Assembly (NCBI RefSeq): GCF_001610875.1
Contig: NZ_CP011272.1
Coordinates: 2,337,988-2,401,987, forward strand
DNA: 64,000 nt
Source: Pirellula sp. SH-Sr6A
GTDB lineage: Bacteria; Planctomycetota; Planctomycetia; Pirellulales; Pirellulaceae
Reading direction: 5' to 3'
This document shows positions 6,763 through 14,872 of this stretch, piece after piece. Positions within the stretch are counted from its first letter, which is position 1. Each line of letters begins with the position of its first letter. The translations under genes and the position numbers were made by a program. The notes beneath the pieces are model-generated. The model was given only the letters and a program-made list of their open reading frames with translations, did no database searches and was not told where the DNA came from.

Positions 6763-9243
6763 TTAGTATCTTCGGAATCCGAGCCGGCTTTCAATATTCA
6801 TCTGCATGGATTGAATCGATTGCTGATTGCCACGCGAGACCAACGCGGAGACTCCTTCGGTAGGAGCTCGTTGAAAATTAGCTAGCAATTCTTCCGTGGG
6901 AGGCGCGGTTTCGATGAGCTTCACCACGTAATAGACGGTCCGCTGCCTATCGGGAGCGACGACGGCGTCCCCTGGCTTGGCTGCAAAAACGGTCTCCATA
7001 AAGGCCATGTCCACCGGCTGCAATTGATCGATTTGACTGACTTCGTCTGCACCGCTCATCCGAAGCTGCATGAACATCAAAAACATTCGATTCATCGCTG
7101 TAAACGGAGAAGGCTCCACGACGAGCTTCTTCTCGATGTCGCTTGTTAAAGCGTCTTCGATCTGACCGGCACCGACCCGTCCCGCAATCTCCTTTGCCTT
7201 GGATTCCGCTAGCTTTTGCGCTTCTTGCACTTTCCAAACGGCTGCAACGTTTTCCTTCGCCGATTCAAAGCTCGGTGTGGAAGGAAGCTCTAAGTCGGTC
7301 TTCCAGAAAACGAATCGCAAGGTCGATTGGCCCGCGAGGGCGACGGACAAGAGCGGGTTGTAAGCTTCTCCAAGCCCCGAGACGGCTTCGACAAATCGGG
7401 ACACAGGGATGGCCTGCGATTGGCCTCCCAAACTTACCGTCGATCGACCGATAGGCATCAAGGCGATGGACTCGGAATTCACGACGCCGGTCGTGCCGTA
7501 ATCCAACCCATGTTCTTTGGCCAAGGCATTGAGATCCGGTTTGACGGGAGCCTCCAGCTTGTCCCCTCCCGGCTGATCCTGCTGGTTCTTGTAAGTTGCC
7601 AGCTCCGCCTGGTAGATGCGCATCGCGCTGTAGATCTGCTCAAATTTGTCGTCGATGATTTTCGTCGCCGTTGCGGAAGCCATCTCTCTCGCGATCTGGC
7701 TCTTCACTTCCTCAAAGGTCTGTGTTCGCATCGGTGTGACGGCTGGGACCGCTGGGCTGGCTGGATCTTGCGGAGCTGCATCCGGTTTGTCTCCAAGCGT
7801 GAGGGCCGCACCGTTTCCTTCTGTGGCCGGAGTCGGTGGAACGACGTCGGCGGGTTTGGCGTCTGCCGGGGCAGGCTCTGCCTGTGCGGATTCTGTCGCT
7901 GGCTCCACTGGAGCCGGCGCGGGAGCAACATCGGACTGCGGCTTTTCTTCTTGGAACGAAACCAAACGAACAGTCCCTAGCTCCCTGTCCAATCGACTTT
8001 GCGTTTCGCCGCTTCCCTCACCGGGATTATCCAACACAGGTGGTTTTGGTGGCTCGCCAGCGGGCTCCGTCGGCTTGTTTTCGCTCGACACAGGTGGCTC
8101 CGTGACGGGCGTTTCCGCTAGTGGAACGGGCGTTTCAGCGGGTTTGACGGGCTCCGTCGTGGGGGCGGGAGTTTCGGTTGACGGCGCGGGCGCTGGCTCG
8201 GTTACGGGCGGATTGGCGGCAGGCAATGTGCCGGCTGCCGGAGGCAATCCCATGGGCTCAACCTTGTTTTCAGGCTCGATAGGGACTCGGAATTGATTGG
8301 CTTTGACGCGAGTTTCGTACTCGGCTCGCAAAACATCGTCCGAGATTTTGGCCATCTCGTCCGCAATCACCTTTTCCAAGTCGATCGACGCGAACTCGAT
8401 GTCCGCTGTGGCAGGAAGCATGAAGGCGGGCTGGGAATCGAGCATCCCCGCGGTTCGAATGATATTGCGGCCCGCTTCGTAAAGATCTTTCAACTGCTTG
8501 TCGCTCGGAGTCGCTTCGACTTTATCCAAGTAATCCCGCACGTTGACTGGGTACGCTTTGATCTTGGCGGTTTGGTTGAGTCGCAAATACTCGCGCCAAT
8601 TCTTGCTGGGGGTGGAGAGAGCGGGGAATCCCACTAATCGGGAATCCCGGACGTCTTGGAAAAACAATCCCGACGACGTCAATCGCTCCATCTCTTGGAA
8701 TGCTAGCTCATCCTTGATGAAGCGAGAAAACTGCGGCATGGTCAACCGTCGTTCGGTCGACTTGACCATGATTGCCTGGATTTCGCTTCCATTCAGTTTT
8801 CCATCGACGAATCGTTGCAGGAAGAGTTTGGCCGCCTTGTCGTCGAACTGGATGCCGTGGCGTGCAGCCTCCGAGAGCATCAAACGACGAAAGAGGATAA
8901 CTTCCTCGGGAGACGTATTGAGTTGCGTGATTCCAAGCGATCCGGCTTCGGGTTGAAACCCGGGCACCGCAGGGATACCACCTTTTTCCATCACGGCCCG
9001 CGCCAATTCGCCAAGGAATCGGTTGGCCAGGACCAAGTCCCCTTCGTCCATGGCGACTTGATTCTGTCGAATCACGCCCCCATTCCAGGAAGCGATGACG
9101 GGATTGCTCCCCGATGCGCCACCTCGAGCACCGCTGAAATACTCCAGCATGGGAGCGACAACGAAGGACATGATCGCGACGAGGACCGCCCCAGCCATCC
9201 ATAGCCGTTGGTTCTTTCTGAAAATTTCGAATGGACTTGCCAT
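6763..9243 (-). CDS. PpiD/SurA-like membrane-anchored chaperone-type protein without an evident PPIase domain
   Basis: The protein has 826 residues from MASPFEIFRK. A single membrane span (about residues 14-33) follows a short cytoplasmic start, as in PpiD. The next about 290 residues resemble the helical N-terminal chaperone domain of PpiD/SurA-type proteins. A striking low-complexity Pro/Ala/Glu/Thr segment fills about residues 320-505, and the C-terminal about 300 residues are helical and charged. I see no clear parvulin signature, so isomerase activity is doubtful. A longer open frame begins upstream at 9372, but its extra 43 residues look non-coding and the Met before the membrane span is preferred. 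Likely role: a folding helper for exported proteins at the outer face of the membrane. It is divergent from topA. Confidence 0.8.
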   Translation of the reverse strand: MASPFEIFRKNQRLWMAGAVLVAIMSFVVAPMLEYFSGARGGASGSNPVIASWNGGVIRQNQVAMDEGDLVLANRFLGELARAVMEKGGIPAVPGFQPEAGSLGITQLNTSPEEVILFRRLMLSEAARHGIQFDDKAAKLFLQRFVDGKLNGSEIQAIMVKSTERRLTMPQFSRFIKDELAFQEMERLTSSGLFFQDVRDSRLVGFPALSTPSKNWREYLRLNQTAKIKAYPVNVRDYLDKVEATPSDKQLKDLYEAGRNIIRTAGMLDSQPAFMLPATADIEFASIDLEKVIADEMAKISDDVLRAEYETRVKANQFRVPIEPENKVEPMGLPPAAGTLPAANPPVTEPAPAPSTETPAPTTEPVKPAETPVPLAETPVTEPPVSSENKPTEPAGEPPKPPVLDNPGEGSGETQSRLDRELGTVRLVSFQEEKPQSDVAPAPAPVEPATESAQAEPAPADAKPADVVPPTPATEGNGAALTLGDKPDAAPQDPASPAVPAVTPMRTQTFEEVKSQIAREMASATATKIIDDKFEQIYSAMRIYQAELATYKNQQDQPGGDKLEAPVKPDLNALAKEHGLDYGTTGVVNSESIALMPIGRSTVSLGGQSQAIPVSRFVEAVSGLGEAYNPLLSVALAGQSTLRFVFWKTDLELPSTPSFESAKENVAAVWKVQEAQKLAESKAKEIAGRVGAGQIEDALTSDIEKKLVVEPSPFTAMNRMFLMFMQLRMSGADEVSQIDQLQPVDMAFMETVFAAKPGDAVVAPDRQRTVYYVVKLIETAPPTEELLANFQRAPTEGVSALVSRGNQQSIQSMQMNIESRLGFRRY

Positions 9244-9538
9244 ACCCGAGGATATCCTTTGCGTAGCTCCGAACCTGCATCCACTCCAACGTTTTCGCGG
9301 AGTCCGCTGGATTGTAGGGTTTCCACCGGTTGATGCAATTGCACTGCAAACAATCGATCTGGGGCTTGACAAACCCTCCTGGTTTGGGCCAAAACCGCTT
9401 AGCTGTTACGAAAGCACGCTATACATAGTCTCCATAGATCGTGTGCCTGACTCGTCCCGGTTCGTTTCCGTTCGATCACCTAATCTTGATCGAGTCGATA
9501 TTTTTATCTTCCTGCCACTTGAATTCCTTGGATAGCAA

Positions 9539-12262
9539 ATGAGTGAAAAGAAATCGCTCGTCATCGTTGAGTCTCCGGCCAAGGCGAAAACGATCTCCAA
9601 GTATTTAGGTAGTGCATTCCAGGTCGAGGCTTCCATCGGTCACATTCGGGATCTACCGGGTGGGGCAAAGGAAGTGCCCGCCGAATTCAAATCGCAGTCC
9701 TGGGCATCGCTCGGGGTAAATGTCGACCAAGGATTCGAGCCCCTTTATGTCGTCCCCTCGGACAAAAAGAAGCACATCACGCACCTGAAGTCGGCTCTCA
9801 AAGATGCCCAAGCCCTCTATCTCGCGACGGACGAGGACCGCGAAGGGGAAGCGATCTCGTGGCACTTGAAAGAGGTGCTCAAACCCAAAGTCCCTGTGCA
9901 TCGCATGGTGTTTCATGAGATCACCAAAGAAGCGATACAAAACGCGCTGAAGTCGACTCGAAATATCGATGAAGGCTTGGTAAAAGCCCAAGAAACACGC
10001 CGTATCCTGGATCGCCTCTACGGCTACGATATCTCTCCACTGCTGTGGAAAAAAGTTCGCCCCGGCCTGTCTGCGGGTCGCGTTCAAAGCGTCGCGGTCC
10101 GACTCATCGTCGAACGTGAGCGAGAACGCATGGCCTTCCACTCCGCGACTTACTTCGATTTGGAAGCCGCACTGCAGACGCGCATGCAGGAAAAATTTTC
10201 GGCCTCCCTGGTGAGTGTCGCGGGTCGCAAAATTCCTAGCGGAAAAGATTTCGATCCGGCGACCGGGAAGATCAAAGATCCGCAAATGCTCCTCCTCGAT
10301 GAGAAGGATGCCGAAGCTCTCAAAAACCGCTTGATGGGTACCGAGTTTCAAGTCCTCAATGTGGAGGTGAAACCTTACACCGAACGTCCCAAAGCTCCCT
10401 TCACCACGAGCACGATGCAGCAGGAAGCGAACCGAAAACTCGGGTTCACTGCGAAAGATACCATGCGACTCGCCCAGAGTTTGTACGAGAACGGTTACAT
10501 CACCTACATGCGTACCGACTCGACGACCCTTTCGAAAGAAGCCGTCAACGCTGCCCGCGAATTGGTTCGTTCGCAATACGGGGAACGATTCCTCTATTCC
10601 TCGGAACGCACCTACGCGACAAAAGTAAAAAATGCCCAGGAAGCTCACGAAGCCATTCGTCCCGCCGGGCACCCATTTCAACTTCCCGATGCTCTGAGGC
10701 GAGAGTTGAGCTACGACCAGTTCCGTCTCTTTGAATTGATTTGGAAGCGAACCATCGCATCCCAAATGGCGGACGCTCGCAAAAAACGCGTTGTTGTTAC
10801 CATCGCAGCGGATGACGCGATTTTCCAAGCCACCGGAACCTCCATCGAATTCGAAGGCTTTCTCCGGGCCTACGTGGAAGGTAGCGATGACCCAGCAGCC
10901 GAACTGGCCGAGCGAGAAAAATTGCTTCCGGATATGCGGCCCGAAGATCTGCTGAAGATTTTGGACCTCGAGTCCCTTTCGCACACCACTCAACCTCCTG
11001 CGAGGTTTACCGAAGCGTCCTTGACGCAAGCACTGGAAGAACGGGGCATCGGCCGTCCTAGTACCTACGCATCGATCATCGACACCATCCTTCGGCGCGA
11101 CTATGTGTTCAAAAAAGGAAATGCACTGGTTCCGAGCTGGACTGCGTTCGCCGTCATTCGATTGATGGAAGAACATTTCAGCTCCCTCGTGGACTACCAG
11201 TTCACGGCAGAGATGGAGGACTATCTCGATCAAATCAGCCGAAACGAACGAGAGAATCTCGCCTACCTTCAAGAGTTTTACTTTGGTAGCGATCAAGTCC
11301 TAGAAAAACTTGCTCCCGGCGGTATCGGCCTAAAACCGTTGCTGGAACAAAAGGTTGCGGAAATCGATCCGCGAACGGCTTGCTCCTATCCCCTCCCATC
11401 CGATTTATCGATCGACAACCCCATCGTGGTTCGCGTCGGTAGGTATGGTCCTTATATCGAACGGGGGGACCAGCGCGCGAGCTTGCCCGACGACATGGCT
11501 CCCGATGAACTCACGTTGGACAAAGCGGAAGAACTGCTCGCCAAACAACAGCAAAGCGAAGAGCCGCTCGGCATTCATCCCGAGACGCAAAAGCCGATCT
11601 ATATCAAACAAGGCCGTTTCGGGCCTTACGTACAGATGGGGGCTGCCGACGACGAAGAGAAGAAGAATGCATCCCTCCTGCGAGGCATGACCGTCGAAAC
11701 ATTAGATTTGGCGACGGCCGTTAAACTCTTGTCGCTCCCTCGCGATTTGGGCCCTCACCCAGAAGATGGCGAGCCTGTGATAGCGACCCAAGGTCGATTC
11801 GGTCCGTTCCTCAAACACGGTTCCGACTCCCGGTCCCTCCCCGCCGGTTCGAATCTCCTCGAAATCACACTCGACGAAGCATTGGCCATCCTCGCTCAGC
11901 CCAAAGCACCCGGTCGAGGGCGCGGTGTCGCCGCAGCACCGTTGAAACAGCTCGATGAATCCCCCGTGACGGGTAAGAAGATCGAACTGCGCGATGGCCG
12001 TTACGGACTTTATGTGACCGATGGCGAAACCAACGCATCCCTGCCAAAGGATCAAAGCGGGGATGACTTGACGTTCGAACAAGCGGTGGAGCTCTTAGCA
12101 GCCCGAGCTGCAGCAGGCGGTTCGAAGAAAAAGAAGACGTCGAAAAAGACCGCAAAGAAAGCGACCAAAAAAGCAACGACGTCCAAGGGTACCAAGGCAG
12201 CGAAAAAGACTGCCACGAAGAAAGCGAAAGCGACGAAGAAAAAAGTAACTCCTGACGAGTGA
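9539..12262 (+). CDS. topA: DNA topoisomerase I (type IA) with basic C-terminal tail
   Basis: It relaxes negatively supercoiled DNA by transient single-strand cleavage. The 907 residues show the Toprim domain (VIVESPAKAKTI at about 8-19; acidic DEDREGE at 98-104) and the catalytic Tyr323 in GYITYMRTDST, then the remainder of the type IA core. No Cys4 zinc fingers follow. Instead there are four Topo_C repeats, each with an (R)(Y/F)GP(Y/F)-type core (RYGPYIERG, RFGPYVQMG, RFGPFLKHG, RYGLYVTDG), at about residues 638-840. The final about 45 residues are almost entirely Lys, Ala and Thr, a histone-H1-like tail that probably binds DNA without sequence preference. It starts at ATG 9539, divergent from the PpiD-like gene. 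No terminator hairpin was recognised downstream. Confidence 0.97.
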   Translation: MSEKKSLVIVESPAKAKTISKYLGSAFQVEASIGHIRDLPGGAKEVPAEFKSQSWASLGVNVDQGFEPLYVVPSDKKKHITHLKSALKDAQALYLATDEDREGEAISWHLKEVLKPKVPVHRMVFHEITKEAIQNALKSTRNIDEGLVKAQETRRILDRLYGYDISPLLWKKVRPGLSAGRVQSVAVRLIVERERERMAFHSATYFDLEAALQTRMQEKFSASLVSVAGRKIPSGKDFDPATGKIKDPQMLLLDEKDAEALKNRLMGTEFQVLNVEVKPYTERPKAPFTTSTMQQEANRKLGFTAKDTMRLAQSLYENGYITYMRTDSTTLSKEAVNAARELVRSQYGERFLYSSERTYATKVKNAQEAHEAIRPAGHPFQLPDALRRELSYDQFRLFELIWKRTIASQMADARKKRVVVTIAADDAIFQATGTSIEFEGFLRAYVEGSDDPAAELAEREKLLPDMRPEDLLKILDLESLSHTTQPPARFTEASLTQALEERGIGRPSTYASIIDTILRRDYVFKKGNALVPSWTAFAVIRLMEEHFSSLVDYQFTAEMEDYLDQISRNERENLAYLQEFYFGSDQVLEKLAPGGIGLKPLLEQKVAEIDPRTACSYPLPSDLSIDNPIVVRVGRYGPYIERGDQRASLPDDMAPDELTLDKAEELLAKQQQSEEPLGIHPETQKPIYIKQGRFGPYVQMGAADDEEKKNASLLRGMTVETLDLATAVKLLSLPRDLGPHPEDGEPVIATQGRFGPFLKHGSDSRSLPAGSNLLEITLDEALAILAQPKAPGRGRGVAAAPLKQLDESPVTGKKIELRDGRYGLYVTDGETNASLPKDQSGDDLTFEQAVELLAARAAAGGSKKKKTSKKTAKKATKKATTSKGTKAAKKTATKKAKATKKKVTPDE

Positions 12263-12459
12263 ACTGAGCTCCAAGCTCGGCCGTATCCATTCGAACCTGA
12301 AGTCCGTTCGTTTCTACGTCCATGAATCCTTCACGACTCGCGTCGTGGACGGGATTGGGTTCTTGCATACATTGCTACTCCTCACGAGCACGCTCACACC
12401 CTAATAGGTCCAATGCGTCGAAGGGGTCGAATGAGGGCAGCGCGTAGGTATTTCACGCC

Positions 12460-13455
12460 ATGGCATTCCTTATCGTTTTCGCATGGACGCTTCTTTTTCT
12501 GCTCGGGCTGTTTCAAGACTCCCATTCCTCAACAAACGGGGAGGATATTGGAGATGCGATCTTGGCAATGCAATCGAGACAGGCAAGCGTCATCTCGACC
12601 TTTCTTCAGCATGAAAGCGGTCGATTCATCCAATGCTCTCGGCAAACGATTGTGGTGAACAAAGCCAATTCCCAAACGTTGCTAGTCGAGAGCTATCTTG
12701 CGAGCGATCAAAGTGGTTCGTACACAATCAAGTTTTTTCCCGGCGGTGATGTCTATGTTTATCTTCAAAACAATAGTTACAACGCAGTATTAAACTCGAA
12801 AGCGGGATCACGAAGCAAACCAAACACTTGGGATGCTCTCCACCGCTTGCCTCGCTCCCCGTTCGGCTTATCGCACTTCTCCAAGGTCAAATCCAATTGG
12901 ATGATCGATATTCAGCGGCGTGAGATGTTTGGCATGTACTTTTCCTTTGGCGGCCCGCTTTTCACATCGCGTTACATGGAATGGAATCAATCAGGGGAAA
13001 AATCAGAGTCGAAGTGGAACCAGGAAACAAAGATGATGGAAGTCCTATTCAAAGACTGGCTTCCAGACGGTTCAGATTTGATGATGATCGCGGACGAATC
13101 GGGACTGATCTATGAGATGAGAACTCGATCGTCACAGGTTCATTCCACTTTTAAAGTGCTCGAGTTCGCTTATATCGATTCGATTCCTGTCCCTCGCAAA
13201 TGCCTCATCATCGACGTGAGCCATGACGACGCGAGTCGCATCTCGAAGGCTACGCTGGAATGGACCGAGACGCCGCCGGCCAAAGCAGAGGTCACGAGCG
13301 ATCAGTTTTTTACTTCCTATTACGGGGTACCCGAACCTGATTTGCAAATGCTGCCGGCGTCCGATGAGAGCTATTTCGAAAGATTCGTGGTCGTACTTTC
13401 GTTTTTTGCAGCGATGCTACTTTTCATCTATGTATATCGAAAAAGTTCGAAGTGA
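12460..13455 (+). CDS. Exported, C-terminally anchored protein of unknown function
   Basis: A 331-residue protein with an N-terminal hydrophobic segment (about residues 2-18) and a second span near the C-terminus (about 305-325) followed by YRKSSK. The bulk is therefore outside the cytoplasm. The interior is beta-rich with no motif I can name. It may resemble planctomycete proteins that accompany DUF1559 prepilin-like genes, but that is inference. The next gene, a DUF1559 protein, starts 26 bp before this one stops, so the two are very probably translated together. Base composition looks more AT-rich than topA. The start at ATG 12460 is the first that allows the signal segment. Confidence 0.75.
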   Translation: MAFLIVFAWTLLFLLGLFQDSHSSTNGEDIGDAILAMQSRQASVISTFLQHESGRFIQCSRQTIVVNKANSQTLLVESYLASDQSGSYTIKFFPGGDVYVYLQNNSYNAVLNSKAGSRSKPNTWDALHRLPRSPFGLSHFSKVKSNWMIDIQRREMFGMYFSFGGPLFTSRYMEWNQSGEKSESKWNQETKMMEVLFKDWLPDGSDLMMIADESGLIYEMRTRSSQVHSTFKVLEFAYIDSIPVPRKCLIIDVSHDDASRISKATLEWTETPPAKAEVTSDQFFTSYYGVPEPDLQMLPASDESYFERFVVVLSFFAAMLLFIYVYRKSSK

Positions 13456-14344
13456 TGTTTTGGCTAGGAACTGGAATAAATCACGGGGTTACACCCTCAT
13501 TGAGCTGCTTTTAGTCCTTATCATCATTTTGTTGTTATTAACATTGCTGCTTCCTGCAGTGCAAGCAGCAAGAGAGGCTAGCCGAACAAGAGATTGTAGT
13601 AATCGAGTTCGGCAACTTGGCTTGGGCATCCTGGCGCACGAGACGAGGGTAAAGCACTTGCCGATGCGTCGCGGGCGGTTTGCTGGGTTGGTTCATTGGC
13701 ATTCCGAAGTGCTCCCAGAAATGGAACAGATGTCCCTCTACCAAACAATTCAGAGGCAAATCGACGATGGAATTCAATGGGACGGCTTAGCGGGTACGAC
13801 GACCATCTTGTCTGCATTCCAATGTCCTTCCGATCGGAATGCAAATCGGCTGCACTACCATGTCCATTCAGGGAGGCTTTTCGCACCGACGAATTACGTT
13901 GGCGTCGTGGGACAATCCCTCATTTTGAATGACGGTGCTTTTCCAAGTGACTTCGGAGGATGGCCTTCAGGGACGCCGCTTCGGCTCAATCAGATCACCG
14001 ATGGCCTTAGCCACACGCTGGCTGTCAGCGAACGAGGTCTTTCCACACGCCCGCTTGTTGGTGCATGGTTGGGTTCGCAAGAGTACGGACACGAGTCGAT
14101 TGGGCTGTTTGAACGTCTTGACACCTTGTCTGATTCTTATCCGTCGAGAGAGTGCCTGAAAAGTTGGTTCGGCGCAGGTGCGGCCACAGATTTTTGCAGC
14201 CAATTTCACCCCTGGAGCTACCACGGAAGCGGAGTGAACTTTGCGAAGCTCGATGGCTCCGTTGCGTGGATGCCTTATTCGGCCGACGAACAAATCTTGC
14301 GTGCGCTATGCAGCCGCGCAGGTGGAGAAACAACACCCGAATAG
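13430..14344 (+). CDS. DUF1559 prepilin-like protein
   Basis: The protein has 304 residues from the ATG inside the end of the preceding gene. It has a type IV prepilin/pseudopilin N-terminus, RGYTLIELLLVLIII, with Gly-Tyr as the presumed processing site, a hydrophobic helix, then LLPAVQAAREASR, the hallmark of the large planctomycete DUF1559 family. The C-terminal NFAKLDGSVAWM matches the DUF1559 closing motif (usually xNxxxxDGSVxF). These proteins are presumed to be processed by a prepilin peptidase and displayed on the surface, but their function is not established. A longer open frame starts at 13223, but its N-terminal about 70 residues are Arg-rich and unlike the family. Translational coupling to the upstream protein is likely. 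Confidence 0.85.
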   Translation: MYIEKVRSDVLARNWNKSRGYTLIELLLVLIIILLLLTLLLPAVQAAREASRTRDCSNRVRQLGLGILAHETRVKHLPMRRGRFAGLVHWHSEVLPEMEQMSLYQTIQRQIDDGIQWDGLAGTTTILSAFQCPSDRNANRLHYHVHSGRLFAPTNYVGVVGQSLILNDGAFPSDFGGWPSGTPLRLNQITDGLSHTLAVSERGLSTRPLVGAWLGSQEYGHESIGLFERLDTLSDSYPSRECLKSWFGAGAATDFCSQFHPWSYHGSGVNFAKLDGSVAWMPYSADEQILRALCSRAGGETTPE

Positions 14345-14448
14345 TGATCAGATCTGGATTACGTATCCTACCGATTGTTGCCCCAATCACGCGACCGGTA
14401 CACGGACCACGCCTTCAGAGACATACAACGAGACTGTCGCTTTATCCC

Positions 14449-14482
14449 CTTGGCGAGCTTTGCGCCTTGGCGCGCAAAAACT
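14449..14482 (+). repeat. Palindromic repeat arm, family C, copy 4
   Basis: CTTGGCGAGCTTTGCGCCTT is followed by GGCGCGCAAAAAC. It matches the reverse complement of the 1366-1387 arm. Only one arm is present, so this copy cannot form the long hairpin. Confidence 0.6.
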
Positions 14483-14500
14483 CATTGCATCAAGTCTATG

Positions 14501-14623
14501 CCAATCCGCCGAAGGAGATTTAACCGCGGAGATTGCGGAGAAGCGCGGAGGGAAGACGAATGGTGCTAATTCGAAATGAAAGTGCGGACTCAAGTTATGA
14601 GGACTGAATCGCATCATCCATGA
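14501..14623 (+). repeat. Dispersed repeat, family A, copy 2, with truncated zinc-ribbon frame
   Basis: It is colinear with the minus strand of 767-887: CCAATCCGCCGAAG, AACCGCGGAGATTGCGGAGA, GACGAATGGTGCTAAT. It then carries an ATG at 14576 whose first 15 codons (MKVRTQVMRTESHHP) correspond to the start of the zinc-ribbon gene at 812; a TGA at 14621 ends the frame. The C-terminal zinc-ribbon half is absent. Differences fall both on silent and replacement positions. Confidence 0.75.
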
Positions 14624-14631
14624 CAACTCGG

Positions 14632-14690
14632 TTCTCACTCCACAATCCTCCGCCCCCCTCCGCGGCTAATTCGCCACTGAATGCAAACAG
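14632..14690 (-). repeat. Dispersed repeat, family B, copy 3
   Basis: On the minus strand it reads TTTGCATTCAGTGGCGAATT, AGCCGCGGAGGGGGGCGGAG, then GATTGTGGAGT, matching the core of 922-1017 and 1446-1541. It lies immediately after the family A copy in inverted orientation. The rest of the 14345-14872 gap (about 180 bp up to the sulfatase stop) holds nothing I can identify. Confidence 0.7.
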
Positions 14691-14872
14691 ATAATCACCG
14701 AGCCATTGCGCAGCCTGATCGAACAAAAACATCTCGAACCGATCCATTTTAAAGACTCGTACTCAATCCCCCTCCCCGTAACCGGTTCGGTCGCTTGGTA
14801 ACCATGCCTGTCCAAAATCCGAAGTGGTTGTGGGGCACTCCAGTTGGATCGCACAAGATTGCAAACCAAGCC

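Noticed and set aside
9653-11296. Long (547-residue) open frame on the minus strand inside topA
   Set aside because: It is fully antisense to a certain gene, has no recognisable motif, and its existence follows from the codon pattern of topA.
11865-12368. Minus-strand frame starting after topA with GAGGAG nearby
   Set aside because: The bulk is antisense to the Lys-rich tail of topA and reads as Ser-rich low complexity; no stop-bounded short version has a convincing start.
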